From CAYOLL01 sp964404765 [NCBI: uncultured Gemmatimonadota bacterium] (lineage in GTDB: Bacteria; 4572-55): a stretch of 64,000 nucleotides of DNA. Below the pieces are notes generated by a model that saw nothing but the letters and a program-made list of their open reading frames with translations, did not search any database and had not been told where the DNA came from. The position numbers and the translations under genes were made by a program. This document shows positions 9,510 through 20,900 of the stretch, piece by piece. Location of the stretch: NCBI GenBank assembly GCA_964404765.1, contig CAYOLL010000007.1, positions 5,627-69,626 of the forward strand, in the 5' to 3' direction. Position 1 is the first letter of the stretch. Each line of letters begins with the position of its first letter.

Positions 9510-10550
9510 TCAACGTAAGCCTAATTTGGCCATTTTGTCGTACAGGCTGGACAGCGGCACAGCCAATTGGCGGGCGGCCTCGGCCTTATTTCCGTTGCAT
9601 TCGGCAATCATCCAGGCGATATAGCGGCGGTTCATTTCGTCCAGGTGCATTTTTTCGGTAAACGCGGGCAGGTTCGGCGCGGAGGTGTCTTTGTCCGGGA
9701 TCGGCTCGCCGGTGACCGGGTGCAGGTCAAAGCCGCGGCCGCCAAAGATGAGCGGCGGCTCATGGGCCAGGCTCAACACATCGTCGTCGCACTCGGCCAG
9801 CATGGCCAGGATGTGATGCTTTAGTTCGCGCACATTGCCCGGCCAGTCATCGGCTTGCAGTTTGGCCAGCAAGCCCGGTTCAATATCGCGCAAGGGTTGT
9901 TTTATCGCGCGGGCGGCTTGCAGGGCAAAATGCCAGGCCAGCAGGGGAATATCCTCGCGCCGTTCGTCCAGCGGCGGCACGGCCAGGCGCAAAACCAGTA
10001 GCCGGAAGAACAGATCGGCCCGGAAGGTTTTGGCTTGCACGAGTTCCGGCAAGTTGCTGTGGGTAGCGGCGATCAGGCGGATATCCACCGGCCGGTCGTT
10101 CGGATCGCCCAGGCGGACAATCCGCCCGGTTTCCAGTGTGCGCAGCAAGCAGCTTTGGGCGGCCAGGGATAGCTCACCGATTTCGTCCAGAAAGAGCGTT
10201 CCGCCTGCGGCCGTCTCAAAGTAACCGACGCGGTTGCGGTCGGCTCCGGTAAACGCGCCTTTTTTGTGGCCAAAGAGTTCGCTTTCCAGCAAGGTTTCGC
10301 TCAGGCCGCCGCAGTTGACGGCCACAAACGGTTTGTCCTGGCGCGAGCTTTGGCTGTGGATCGCGCGGGCCACGGCTTCCTTGCCGCTGCCGCTTTGACC
10401 AAAGATCAGTACCGGCCAGTCTTTACGGGCAATCTTGCGGATGCGCTCGGCCAGTTTTTGCAATAACGGGCTGCGGCCAATGAGGTCGGGAAAGAGCGTG
10501 GCGGCGGCAATCTCCGCTTCCCAAAATTTGCGGGGTTGGATTTTTGGCAT
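9510..10550 (-). CDS. Sigma-54-dependent transcriptional activator without sensor domain
   Basis: 346 aa from ATG 10550 (GGAGG nine bases upstream). A short N-terminus of about 35 residues leads straight into the AAA+ domain: Walker A GQSGSGKE, the sigma-54 contact loop GAFTGA, Walker [13 protein letters not shown], and the arginine-finger region FRADLFFRL. The C-terminal 45 residues carry a Fis-type helix-turn-helix ([20 protein letters not shown]). There is no receiver, GAF or PAS domain, so control must come from a partner, as with PspF. It follows the FecR-like gene and precedes the propeller lipoprotein, and two sigma-54-like promoters lie in this block. I infer that it controls the surface-protein genes. 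A longer reading to 10718 would translate a terminator repeat and is rejected. Confidence 0.9.
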   Translation of the reverse strand: MPKIQPRKFWEAEIAAATLFPDLIGRSPLLQKLAERIRKIARKDWPVLIFGQSGSGKEAVARAIHSQSSRQDKPFVAVNCGGLSETLLESELFGHKKGAFTGADRNRVGYFETAAGGTLFLDEIGELSLAAQSCLLRTLETGRIVRLGDPNDRPVDIRLIAATHSNLPELVQAKTFRADLFFRLLVLRLAVPPLDERREDIPLLAWHFALQAARAIKQPLRDIEPGLLAKLQADDWPGNVRELKHHILAMLAECDDDVLSLAHEPPLIFGGRGFDLHPVTGEPIPDKDTSAPNLPAFTEKMHLDEMNRRYIAWMIAECNGNKAEAARQLAVPLSSLYDKMAKLGLR

Positions 10551-10609
10551 GACATGGTTCCTCCGGTTTTGACTGTTGGTTGAAGGACGGAGCACCAACG
10601 ATAATAAGC

Positions 10610-10693
10610 CTGAAAGATAGTCCATTTTCGCCGTCGGGCAAGCGGATTTTGCCAAAATAAAAAGGCCGGCCTTCCCAACAGAAGACCGGCCCG
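10610..10693. repeat. Duplicated terminator block, copy 2
   Basis: About 84 bases matching 8013-8095, including the terminator and the flanking GGGCAAGCGGATTT and CTGAAAGATAG segments. Confidence 0.75.
10659..10691 (-). terminator. Rho-independent terminator after the FecR-like gene
   Basis: The stem GGCCGGTCTTC / GAAGGCCGGCC followed by TTTTTAT on the minus strand; same structure as the terminator at 8061-8093. Confidence 0.8.
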
Positions 10694-10795
10694 CGTTAAT
10701 TCGTAATTCCCTTGTCAAGTCCGGTCACGCTGCCGGATCGTAAGACGCCGGAAAGCATTGACCACCGCATCACGTCTAACTTTCGCAAGATTAGG

Positions 10796-11797
10796 TCAGC
10801 GTTTGGGGCCGGGCGGGGCGGGCAGTTCGCTCAGGCTGCCGGCAGTGTCGCTTCCGCCTTTTTTGCCGACGACGGCAGCGGTGACTACGCCGCCGGTGAC
10901 CAGGCCCGCGCCGACGACAAACCACTTGTTGCGGCTAAACCAACTGTTGCCGTCGTTGATCGGCGGAATATTGGCATAGGGTGTCGGCGGATTGCGCCGG
11001 TTTTTTTCCATATTCGGCGACGCTGCGGGTATCGCTTGTGCGCCTTCGCTGCTGGATGCGCTTGCTGCCGGCAAGGCTTGCCGGGAGACAGGCACGATTT
11101 CTACCGGTTGGCCGTTTCCATTGGCTTTAGGCGCGCTTTTCGGGGCGCCGTTCTTTTGCGCGGCGCCGTTTGCGCTTTGGGCCCGCTGGCTTGACGCAGG
11201 GGAAGCGTCCGCCAACAGATCGGCTTGATCGCTTACTCCGGATAGCAGCGCAGGCTCAGGCATTGCGCGGCCGGCGGCTACTTTCAGGTAGTGATTCGCC
11301 CGCACTTCTTTGCTGGCCAGGCCATGATAATAGCTGGTCACCGCGGCGGAACCGGTGTAGACTTTGACCGTCATGGTGTTGTCGTCGGCCACGGCAATAT
11401 CGTAACGGGCGCGGTCGGCGCTGATGGTCAGGCCATCCAATTCGGCTTTGGTGGGCGTTTTGACATCAAACAAGGCGCGTTTAAGATGCCACCAGGTGCC
11501 GTTTTCCGCCGGCAGCCGCACTTCCTGCAAGCCGGACAGGGTGACATTGTCGCCGGCCGGTGTGCTCAGTTTTAGGCTGACATCGCTGCCGACAATGCGC
11601 ACAACATCGCCGGGGTAGAGCGGCTGGGCCAGATCGCTCATGGCTTTCAGCTTGATCTCGTTAAAATTGCGCTTGACGACCAGGCCCTTGAGCAGGTCGG
11701 TATCGGCCAGATTCATGATCCGATATGCGCCGATCTGGGCGTAGGCCGGGCCGGCAATCAGTAGACCGAGAAGGATGACGAGTTTTTTGGACAGCAT
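10796..11797 (-). CDS. FecR-like secreted protein with C-terminal membrane segment
   Basis: 333 aa. Signal peptide MLSKKLVILLGLLIAGPAYA. Residues about 60-170 look like a FecR domain: a stretch on electrical-type phrasing PGDVVRIVGSDVSLKLSTPAGDNVTLSG, then LPAENGTWWHLKRALFDVKTP. An Ala/Ser/Pro/Asn-rich linker (about 200-275) follows, then one hydrophobic helix (WFVVGAGLVTGGVVTAAVVG, about 290-310) near the end. Ribosome site AAAGGA precedes ATG 11797. In the classical Fec system FecR is an anti-sigma/signal transducer; FecR-domain proteins here are more often periplasmic or surface proteins of unknown role. It lies between giant 1 and the sigma-54 activator, so a sensing role for surface assembly is a guess. 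Confidence 0.7.
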   Translation of the reverse strand: MLSKKLVILLGLLIAGPAYAQIGAYRIMNLADTDLLKGLVVKRNFNEIKLKAMSDLAQPLYPGDVVRIVGSDVSLKLSTPAGDNVTLSGLQEVRLPAENGTWWHLKRALFDVKTPTKAELDGLTISADRARYDIAVADDNTMTVKVYTGSAAVTSYYHGLASKEVRANHYLKVAAGRAMPEPALLSGVSDQADLLADASPASSQRAQSANGAAQKNGAPKSAPKANGNGQPVEIVPVSRQALPAASASSSEGAQAIPAASPNMEKNRRNPPTPYANIPPINDGNSWFSRNKWFVVGAGLVTGGVVTAAVVGKKGGSDTAGSLSELPAPPGPKR

Positions 11798-11875
11798 GGG
11801 TTTTGTCCTTTCTTTGGTTAAGCTTTAAAAAAATGGAACGCGGATTTTACGGACTAAACGGATTTGCACGAATTT

Positions 11876-11905
11876 TTATAAGCTCCTAATTTGAAACAAC
11901 GTCAA
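11876..11905 (-). promoter_or_regulatory. Candidate sigma-70 promoter of the FecR-like gene
   Basis: The minus strand has TTGACG (11905-11900), an 18-base spacer and TTATAA (11881-11876), about 80 bases before the start codon. Confidence 0.35.
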
Positions 11906-11927
11906 ATATCACCCGTTGATTGGGCCA

Positions 11928-11961
11928 AACCCTAAGGGTTCAAAAGCAAACCCTTAGGGTT
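11928..11961. repeat. AACCCTAAGGGTT palindrome after giant 1
   Basis: A 13-bp perfect inverted repeat (AACCCTAAGGGTT / AACCCTTAGGGTT) with an eight-base loop, 14 bases past the giant 1 stop codon. No T-run follows on the minus strand, so it is a repeat or 3'-end hairpin rather than a clear terminator. Confidence 0.6.
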
Positions 11962-11974
11962 ATTCGGCGTTTTA

Positions 11975-14900
11975 TTACTTCAACATGACCATTTGTTTAC
12001 GGACAACTTCCTGACCATCTACATCTAAGGCGTAGAAATAAACACCGCTGCTAATCCGCTCGCCCTTGGCATTACGGCCATCCCATTCGATGGTGTGATA
12101 ACCGGCTTCGCGAATATCTTCGGTCAGCGTCCGCACGAATTGGCCGTTGGCGGCATAGATATTCAGCCGCACTTGCGCCGCCCGCGTCAATCCAAATAGA
12201 ATCCTGGTAGACGGATTGCCCTTCGACGCGCTCAGGAACCACGGGTTCGGATAGTTTTGACCCAGAACGGCTTGTTCGGGCGTGAACCGATTGCGCAAAT
12301 CATCTACTGCGCCGGTGACGATCTTCAATTCCTGCGCCGCGCCGGTGGCCTGGAAGCGATATTCGGATTGGGCGCGCATGTCTACGTACTCATGGCTCTT
12401 TTCGTTGACCAGATAGGCCGCCTGATCCGCCGGCATTTCGGCCAGCGCTTGCCAATTGAGCGTGGTCGGGCCATTGGCGGCGTTGATAGTGATTGACCAT
12501 TCGCTTTGCGCTTCAGCAGGCAGGCGAATGTCGGTGGATTGTGTTTTGGCCAGCGTCAGTTGCGCCGCTTTGGCCGTCAGCGGGGCCTTGCTTAAGGTGT
12601 AACGGGCCTTCGCTTGCGGATCGGCCTGGCGCAAGACGCCGATGTAGTTGTGACGATCATAGCCGTCCGCGTCGGACAAGCGCAGTTGCAGCAGCCAATC
12701 AAAATCGCCGGTGTCGCTCATCAGGGCCGCGCCGCCGCAGTTGGACTCGTAGGTCGGAATGGTCAGCGTCAGCCGCGAGCCGGTTGTATTGTAGACGGCG
12801 TAACCGCCCCAGGGTTGCAATGTGGCCGCGTCGGCAAAGTCGCCGTCAAAAGCGCGCGGGGCCTCGATCTGGCCGGCCGTCAGGCCAGAGGCGGCCAGCA
12901 CACTGTCCCAGCAAACGCTGAAGTAGAACGGATTGCTGATGAAGTTCCAGCCCGGTTCCAGACCGATTTGGCCATCGGCGCCGGCCGCGCTGCGGCCCGC
13001 CCCAAAGCTGACGGTCAGTGAATCGCGGCTGATCAGCCAGTAGGCCGCGCCGGCTTCAAGGTGATCAAAGTCGGGATATTCAATATATTTTTGTTGATCG
13101 GCATCGTATTTCGACAAGCGCCAATACCGCTTGTCCGCGCCGTATTTGGCGAATAACTCATCCAAAGCGGCGGTTACCCGGTCGTCATCCGGCGCGTACG
13201 GCACGGATAGCAATTGATAGTCGGCCTGCGTCACGCCGCCGGAGATGCCGCGGCGTAGTTGAGAGTTACCGCCGCTGACCGTCGGGGTCAGCGATATGAG
13301 CGCAGTTTTGGCTGTATTGCCGGCCTTATCGGTGGCGGTGATGAAATATTCTGCGCCACGGATGGTTACGGCAGCGGCCGGAATTTCCCAGCGCAGTTGC
13401 CCGCCGACAACAATCGGCGCAATGGTTGTAAAAGCGCGCTGTCCCAGCATCCGATAACTCAGGGTTGTCCCTTCCATTCCGCTTAAATCATCCTGGACTA
13501 CAGCGGTAATTGTCGCGGCCTGACCCGCGCCGACAGACGGCGCACTGCCGCCCTGAATGGTCGGCGGAACACTGTCGTCGCAAGCATTACCGTGACCGTC
13601 GGCGTCGTTGTCGGCCTGATCGGCGTTAGCAATGGCCGGGCAGTTATCGCAACTGTCTGGAATCAGATCGTGATCGGCGTCCGCGTGGTCATTGGCATTG
13701 ACGCATAAGTCGCAGGCATTACCGACACCGTCGGCGTCACTATCGGACTGGCTGGCGTTAGCCATCGCCGGGCAATTGTCGCAGCCATCGGGCGCGCCGT
13801 CGCCATCACGATCATCACGGTCATCAAAGCCGGCGCACAGGTCGCAGGCATTGCCCCTGCCATCTTGATCCGTATCGCTTTGCGAGGTATTGCTGACAGT
13901 CGGGCAGTTGTCCACGTTGCCGCAGACATTGTCTTTGTCTATATCGTTGTTCGGGTCATTTCCGCAGACATCGCACGCATTGCCGATGTCATCCTTGTCG
14001 GCATCGGCCTGGTCGGCATTCGCTAAGGCCGGGCAGTTGTCAAAGCCGTCACAGATGCCGTCGCCGTCACCATCGGCGCACTGATCGCAGGCGTCGCCGA
14101 TGCCGTCGTGATCGGTATCGGCTTGGGTCGGATTGGCGGTCACCGGGCAGTTATCCGTGTTGCCGCAAACCGTGTCAAAATCCACATCATTCAGGCGATC
14201 CAGCGGGCAGATATCGCAGACATTACCCTGGCCATCGCTGTCGGCATCGGCCTGATCGCTGTTAGCCTTATTCGGGCAGTTGTCCTCTACGGCGCAAACG
14301 CTGTCATGATCGGGATCGGCGCACAAGTCGCAGGCGTCGCCGATACCGTCGCCATCGGCATCGGTCTGATTGGCGTTGGGCATAGTCGGGCAATTATCCA
14401 GATTACCGCAAATGCCGTCAAAGTCCAGATCGTTGTTGCGGTCGCGCGGACAGGCGTCGCAGCCGTCACCGAGGCCGTCAGTGTCAGTATCCAATTGGGT
14501 CGGGTTGGCCGCGTCCACGCAGTTGTCCACCGCGTCGCAAACCTGATCGCCGTCTTTGTCCGGGCAGGTGTCGCAGACATCGCCGATGCGGTCGTGATCG
14601 GCGTCGGCCTGACCGGGGTTAGCGGAAATCGGGCAGTTGTCCACATCGCCGCACACGCCGTCGAAGTCGAGATCGTTCAGCCGGTCGTTGACGCAGGCAT
14701 CACAGACATCGCCCAGACCGTCGCGGTCGACATCAACCTGATTGGCATTGGCGTTGGCCGGGCAGTTGTCGACACTTTCGCAGATGCCGTCGCCGTCGGC
14801 ATCGGGGCAACCGTCACAAGCATCGCCCAAACCGTCACGGTCGGCATCGGTTTGATTGGCATTGGCAATCAACGGGCAATTGTCAACATCGCCGCACTTG

Positions 14901-17900
14901 CCGTCGCGATCAATGTCATTGAGTTGATCGTTGGGGCAGGCGTCGCAGGAATTGCCTTTGCCGTCGCTGTCGGCGTCGGTCTGGCTGGTGTTGGCCAGAT
15001 TCGGGCAGTTGTCGATATAATCGCACACGCCGTCTTTATCGCCGTCAGCGCAGTTGTCGCAAGCGTCGCCCATGCGGTCGCCGTCGGTATCGCGCTGATC
15101 GGGGTTGAACATGGTCGGACAGTTGTCCACGTCGCCGCAAATATTGTCAAAATCGAGATCGTTAAACGGATCGTTCAAGCACTTGTCGCAGACATTGCCC
15201 TGATCGTCACGGTCGTTGTCCAACTGATTCAGGTTGGCAAGGGACGGGCAATTGTCAAAGAAGTCGCAAATTGTGTCGTTGTCGCTGTCGGGGCAGCCGT
15301 CGCAGGCATCGCCCAGGCCGTCGCCATCGCTATCGCGTTGGTCGGTATTAAACACGGCCGGGCAATTATCGACATCACCGCATTTCTGGTCGAAGTCGAG
15401 GTCGTTGTTCGGATCTTGCGGGCATGTGTCGCAAGCGTCGCCGGCGCCGTCACGATCGGCATCGAGCTGGTTTAGATTAGCCGTTGCCGGGCAATTGTCC
15501 AGCGCGTCGCAAATGCCGTCTTTATCGGCATCGCCGCAGATATCGCACACGTCGCCGCGGCCGTCGCCGTCGCTGTCATGCTGATCCGGATTGGCGTCAA
15601 ACGGGCAGTTGTCGCGGCTGCCGCAGATACCGTCAAAGTCGATATCATTATAGGCGTCGTTCGGGCAGGTGTCGCAAGCGTCGCCCATGCCGTCTTTGTC
15701 CGTGTCCTGCTGGGCCGTGTTGGGAATGCCGGGGCAGTTGTCATACGGATTTTCGCAGACGGTATCTTTGTCCTCGTCAATGCAGATGTCGCAAGCGTCG
15801 CCGATTTTGTCGCCGTCGCGGTCAACCTGATTCGGGTTGTAAATGGCCGGACAGTTGTCCAACCGGCTGCAGATCAAGTCGCCGTCCAGATCGTTGTACA
15901 TATCTTGCGGGCAGGTGTCGCAAGCATCGCCGATCCAGTCGTGATCGGCATCGGCCTGGCCCGGGTTCGACAGATTCGGGCAATTGTCCTGCAAGCTGCA
16001 TACGCCGTCTTTGTCGGCATCGTTGGCCGAGTCGTACGGGCACATGTCGCAGACATCGCCAATATTGTCTTTATCGCCATCGGCCTGGTTCGGGTTGTAG
16101 TTGGTCGGACAGTTGTCGCGCGCGCCGACAATCCCATCGCCGTCCACATCGTTATCCGGATCGTCCGGGTATTGATCGCAGACATCGCCGATGCTGTCAT
16201 GGTCGCGGTCGGCCTGGTTCGGGTTGCGGTGATTCGGGCAATTATCGGAACGGCCGCAGATGCCGTCGCCGTCAGCGTCGTTGAGCGAATCGCTGGGGCA
16301 GACATCGCAGACATTGCCGATGCCGTCGCGGTCGCTGTCGGCCTGGTTGGCGTTAGAAATCAGCGGGCAATTGTCTACGTTGGCGCAGAAGCCGTCGCGG
16401 TCGCCGTCGTTCAGGCTGTCCTGGGGACAAGTATCGCACGAATTGCCCTTGCTGTCCCGGTCATCGTCGGCCTGGGTCGGGTTATAGTGATTCGGGCAAT
16501 TGTCCACACTCTGGCAATAGCCGTCAAACTCGATGTCGTTCAGCACATCGCGCGGGCAGGCGTCGCACGCATCGCCGATGGTGTCGTTGTCCGTATCCTT
16601 TTGATCCGGGTTGTAATCGTTGGGGCAGTTGTCGCCGACTTCGCACACGCCGTCGGTATCGCCGTCCGGGCAGCCGTCGCAAGCGTCGCCGAGACGGTCG
16701 CCGTCGATGTCGCGCTGATCCGGGTTGTAGACAAACGGGCAGTTGTCCACATTGCCGCAGACACTGTCTTTGTCCCGGTCATTTTTGTCATCCTGCGGGC
16801 AGGTATCGCAGGCGTCACCAAAAGTGTCGCCATCGGTATTACGTTGATCGCTATTGGCCGTGGTCGGGCAGTTGTCGATATTGCCGCAGACACCGTCACC
16901 GTCGGCATCGTTTCCGGCATCGCTCAGGCAAGTATCGCAGGCGTTGCCTTTGCCGTCGCGGTCGTCGTCGGCCTGATTGATATTGCTGACCGTCGGGCAG
17001 TTATCGGTGTCACCGCAAATACCATCTTTGTCAACATCGTTATTGGGGTCGTTCGGGCAGGTATCGCATGAGTTGCCCAGGGCGTCGCCGTCGTTATTGG
17101 CCTGGTTGGTATTGCTGACCGTCGGGCAATTATCAACATTGCCGCACACGGTGTCGCCATCGCGGTCGTTGGCCGCGTCTTGCGGACAGGCGTCGCATTC
17201 GTTGCCGCGGCCGTCACGGTCGGCGTCGGTCTGGGCCGGATTGTAGACGGTCGGGCAATTATCCAGGTTATCCGGCACATGATCATAGTCGGTATCGACC
17301 ACGGCTTCGCAGGCGTCGCCAATGCCGTCGTGATCGGCGTCGGCCTGGTTGGGGTTGGCAACCGTGTCGCAGTTGTCCGTGTCGGCGCACAAGCCGTCGC
17401 TGTCGGCATCGTTGTTGCGGTCATACGGGCACGTGTCGCAGACATTGCCCTTGCCGTCGCTATCGGCGTCGGCCTGATCCGGGTTGTGCGAGGCGGGACA
17501 GTTGTCAAGTTGATCATCGCAATGGCCGTCGTTGTCGTCATCGCGACACACGTCGCAAACGTCGCCGATGCCGTCGTGATCGGCGTCGGCCTGGCCCGGA
17601 TTGGCGACCAACGGGCAGTTGTCGATATTGCCGCATACGCCGTCCGTGTCCGCATCGTTCAAGTGATCGTTCGGGCAGGTATCGCAGACATTGCCCTTGC
17701 CGTCGCTATCGGCGTCGGCCTGATCCGGGTTGGAGACGCCGGGGCAGTTGTCGCCGTTATTGTCGCAGCGACCGTCGCCGTCATTATCCGCGCAGCCGTC
17801 ACAGGCGTCGCCCAGGCCGTCGCCGTCGGTATCGCGCTGATCGCTATTGGCGGCCAGCGGGCAGTTGTCGAGATTGCCGCACACGCCGTCCGTGTCCACA

Positions 17901-20900
17901 TCGTTTAAGCGGTCACCGGGGCAAACGTCGCAAGCGTCGCCTTTGCCGTCACTGTCCGCGTCGGTCTGGGCGGCGTTGGCCACAGTCGGGCAGTTGTCGA
18001 TATTGCCGGGCACGCCGTCGCCGTCGCTGTCGTTGTTTGGATCGTTCGGGAACGGATCGCAGGCATTGCCGAGATCGTCGCCGTCGGCGTCGGTTTGCAG
18101 CGGGTTGGCAATCGTCGGGCAATTGTCGGCATTGGCGCAAAAGCCGTCGGCATCGGCGTCGTCGGCAGCATCGCGCGGGCAGATATCGCAGACATCGCCG
18201 GCGCCGTCACTGTCGCTGTCGGTTTGGGCCGGATTATAAGCGGCCGGGCAATTGTCGACATTGACGCATTTGCCGTCGTGATCGGCGTCGTTGTTCGCAT
18301 CGTTCGGGCACGGATCGCAGACATCGCCAAAGCGGTCGCCGTCGGTATCGGTTTGAGCCGGGTTGCTGTTGTTCGGGCAGTTGTCGTTGGCCTCGCAGAT
18401 GCCGTCGCCGTCTACATCCGGGCAGCCGTCGCAAGCGTCGCCGGAACCGTCGCCGTCGCTATCGGTCTGCGCGGGATTGGACACGGTCGGGCAATTGTCG
18501 GTATCGCCGCCGATGCCGTCGTGATCCGCGTCGTTGTTCGGATCGTTCGGGAACGGATCGCACACATTGCCCAGGCCGTCCGCGTCGCTATCGGCTTGAT
18601 TGCTATTGGCAACCGTCGGGCAATTATCCACATTGCCGCAGCGACCGTCGGCATCACGGTCGTTATCGGGGTCGAGCGGGCAGGCGTCGCAGACATTGCC
18701 GGCGCCGTCGTTATCGCTGTCCTGTTGATTGGGATTGGCGATTAGCGAGCAGTTGTCGACATTGCCGCACACGCCGTCGCCGTCGCCGTCGTTGGCCGCG
18801 TCCTGCGGGCAGGCGTCGCAGACGTTGCCGATATGGTCGCTATCGCTATCCGCCTGATTGGCGTTGCTGACCGCGGGGCAGTTGTCGATATTGCCGCAAA
18901 TGCCGTCGGCGTCCGCGTCGTTGTTGCTGTCTTGCGGGCAAGTATCGCAAGCGTCGCCGCGCCCGTCGCTGTCAGTATCGGTTTGGGATGGATTGTTGAC
19001 GGTCGGGCAATTGTCGGTTTGATCGCCGCAAATGCCGTCACCATCGGGATCGGCGCAACCGTCGCAAGCGTCGCCAAGGCCGTCGTTATCGGCATCGGCC
19101 TGGGTCGGATTGGAAGCGGCCGGGCAGTTGTCAATATTGCCGCAGATGCCGTCGGCGTCCGCGTCGTTGTTGCTGTCTTGCGGGCAAGTATCGCAAGCGT
19201 CGCCGCGCCCGTCGCTATCGCTATCGGTTTGGGTCGGATTGTTGACGGTCGGGCAATTGTCGGTTTGATCGCCGCAAATGCCGTCGCCGTCAGGATCGGC
19301 GCAACCGTCGCAAGCGTCGCCAAGCCCGTCGTTATCGGCGTCGGCCTGGGTCGGATTGGAGGCCGCCGGGCAGTTGTCAACATTGCCGCAAATGCCGTCG
19401 GCGTCCGCATCGTTGTTGCTGTCTTGCGGACAAGTATCGCAAGCATCGCCACGACCGTCGTTATCGCTATCGGTTTGGGTCGGATTATTGACGGTCAGGC
19501 AGTTGTCGGTTTGGTCACAAATGCCGTCGCTGTCACTGTCCGGGCAGCCGTCGCAAGCGTCGCCAAGCCCGTCATTATCGGCGTCGGCCTGGCTTGGATT
19601 GGAAGCGGCCGGGCAGTTGTCAACATTGCCGCAGATGCCGTCAGCGTCCGCGTCGTTGTTGCCGTCTTGCGGGCAAGCGTCGCAAGCATCGCCCCGACCG
19701 TCGTTATCGCTATCGGTTTGGGTCGGATTGCTGACGAGCGGGCAGTTGTCGGTTTGGACGCAAATGCCGTCGCTGTCCGTATCGGCGCAGCCGTCGCAGA
19801 CATCGCCGATGCCGTCGCCGTCGCTATCGGCCTGATCCGGGTTGGCCACCGAGACGCAATTGTCGACATTGGCGCACAGGCCGTCACGGTCAAGATCGTT
19901 CAGATGATCTTGCGGGCAAGCGTCGCACACATCGCCCAAATGATCGCCGTCGGCATCGGCCTGATCGGGATTGGCCGTAGTCGGGCAATTGTCCACGTCG
20001 CCGCAATGCCCGTCAGCGTCAATGTCGTTTTGGGCGTCATTGGGACAGGGATCGCACACATCGCCAAAGTTGTCTTGATCGGCGTTGGCCTGGCCCGTAT
20101 TCGCCGTCAGCGGGCAGTTGTCGCTCGGATCGGGAATCGTATCGTTGTCATCGTCGGGATCGCACACATCGCCCAAAGCGTCGCCGTCATTGTTGGCTTG
20201 ATTGGTGTTGGCGATGAGCGGGCAATTGTCGCCCGTATCGGGAATCGTATCGTTGTCGTCATCGGGATCGCAGGCGTCACCTTGCGTGTCGCCGTCGGTG
20301 TTCGTCTGATTCGTATTGGCGGCAAGCGGGCAATTATCTTCCGTGTCGGGCACGGTATCATTATCGTCGTCGAGATCGCAAACATCGCCCTGCGCGTCGC
20401 CGTCATTGTTGGCTTGATTCGTATTGGTGATTAACGGGCAATTATCATTCACATCCGGCACGGTATCGTTATCGTCATCTAAATCGCATACATCGCCCTG
20501 GGCGTCGCCGTCGTTATTGGCTTGATTGGTATTGGCGACTAATGGGCAGTTGTCATTGACATCGGGAATCGTGTCGTTATCGTCATCCGCATCGCAGGCG
20601 TCGCCTGGCGCGTCGCCGTCGGTATTGGTTTGATTCGTGTTGGCGATTAACGGGCAGTTATCGGTTGTGTCCGGCACGGTATCGTTATCATCGTCCAAAT
20701 CGCAGACATCACCCTGGGCGTCGCTGTCGTTGTTGGCTTGATTGGTATTGGCGATCAGCGGACAATTGTCGTTGACATCGAGAATCGTATCGTTGTCATC
20801 GTCCGTGTCGCAAGCGTCGCCCTGGGCGTCGCCGTCGGTGTTGGTTTGGGTCGGATTGGGCACGGTCGGGCAATTGTCAGTCGCGTCGGGAATGCCGTCG

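Noticed and set aside
10551-10718. 56-residue N-terminal extension of the sigma-54 activator
   Set aside because: It translates the terminator block shared with 8013-8095.
14108-20434. Long plus-strand ORFs of 455-533 aa rich in Ile, Val, Gly and Ala
   Set aside because: They mirror the TSP3 repeats on the other strand; their regular pattern reflects the GAC/GAT-rich repeat, not a membrane protein.
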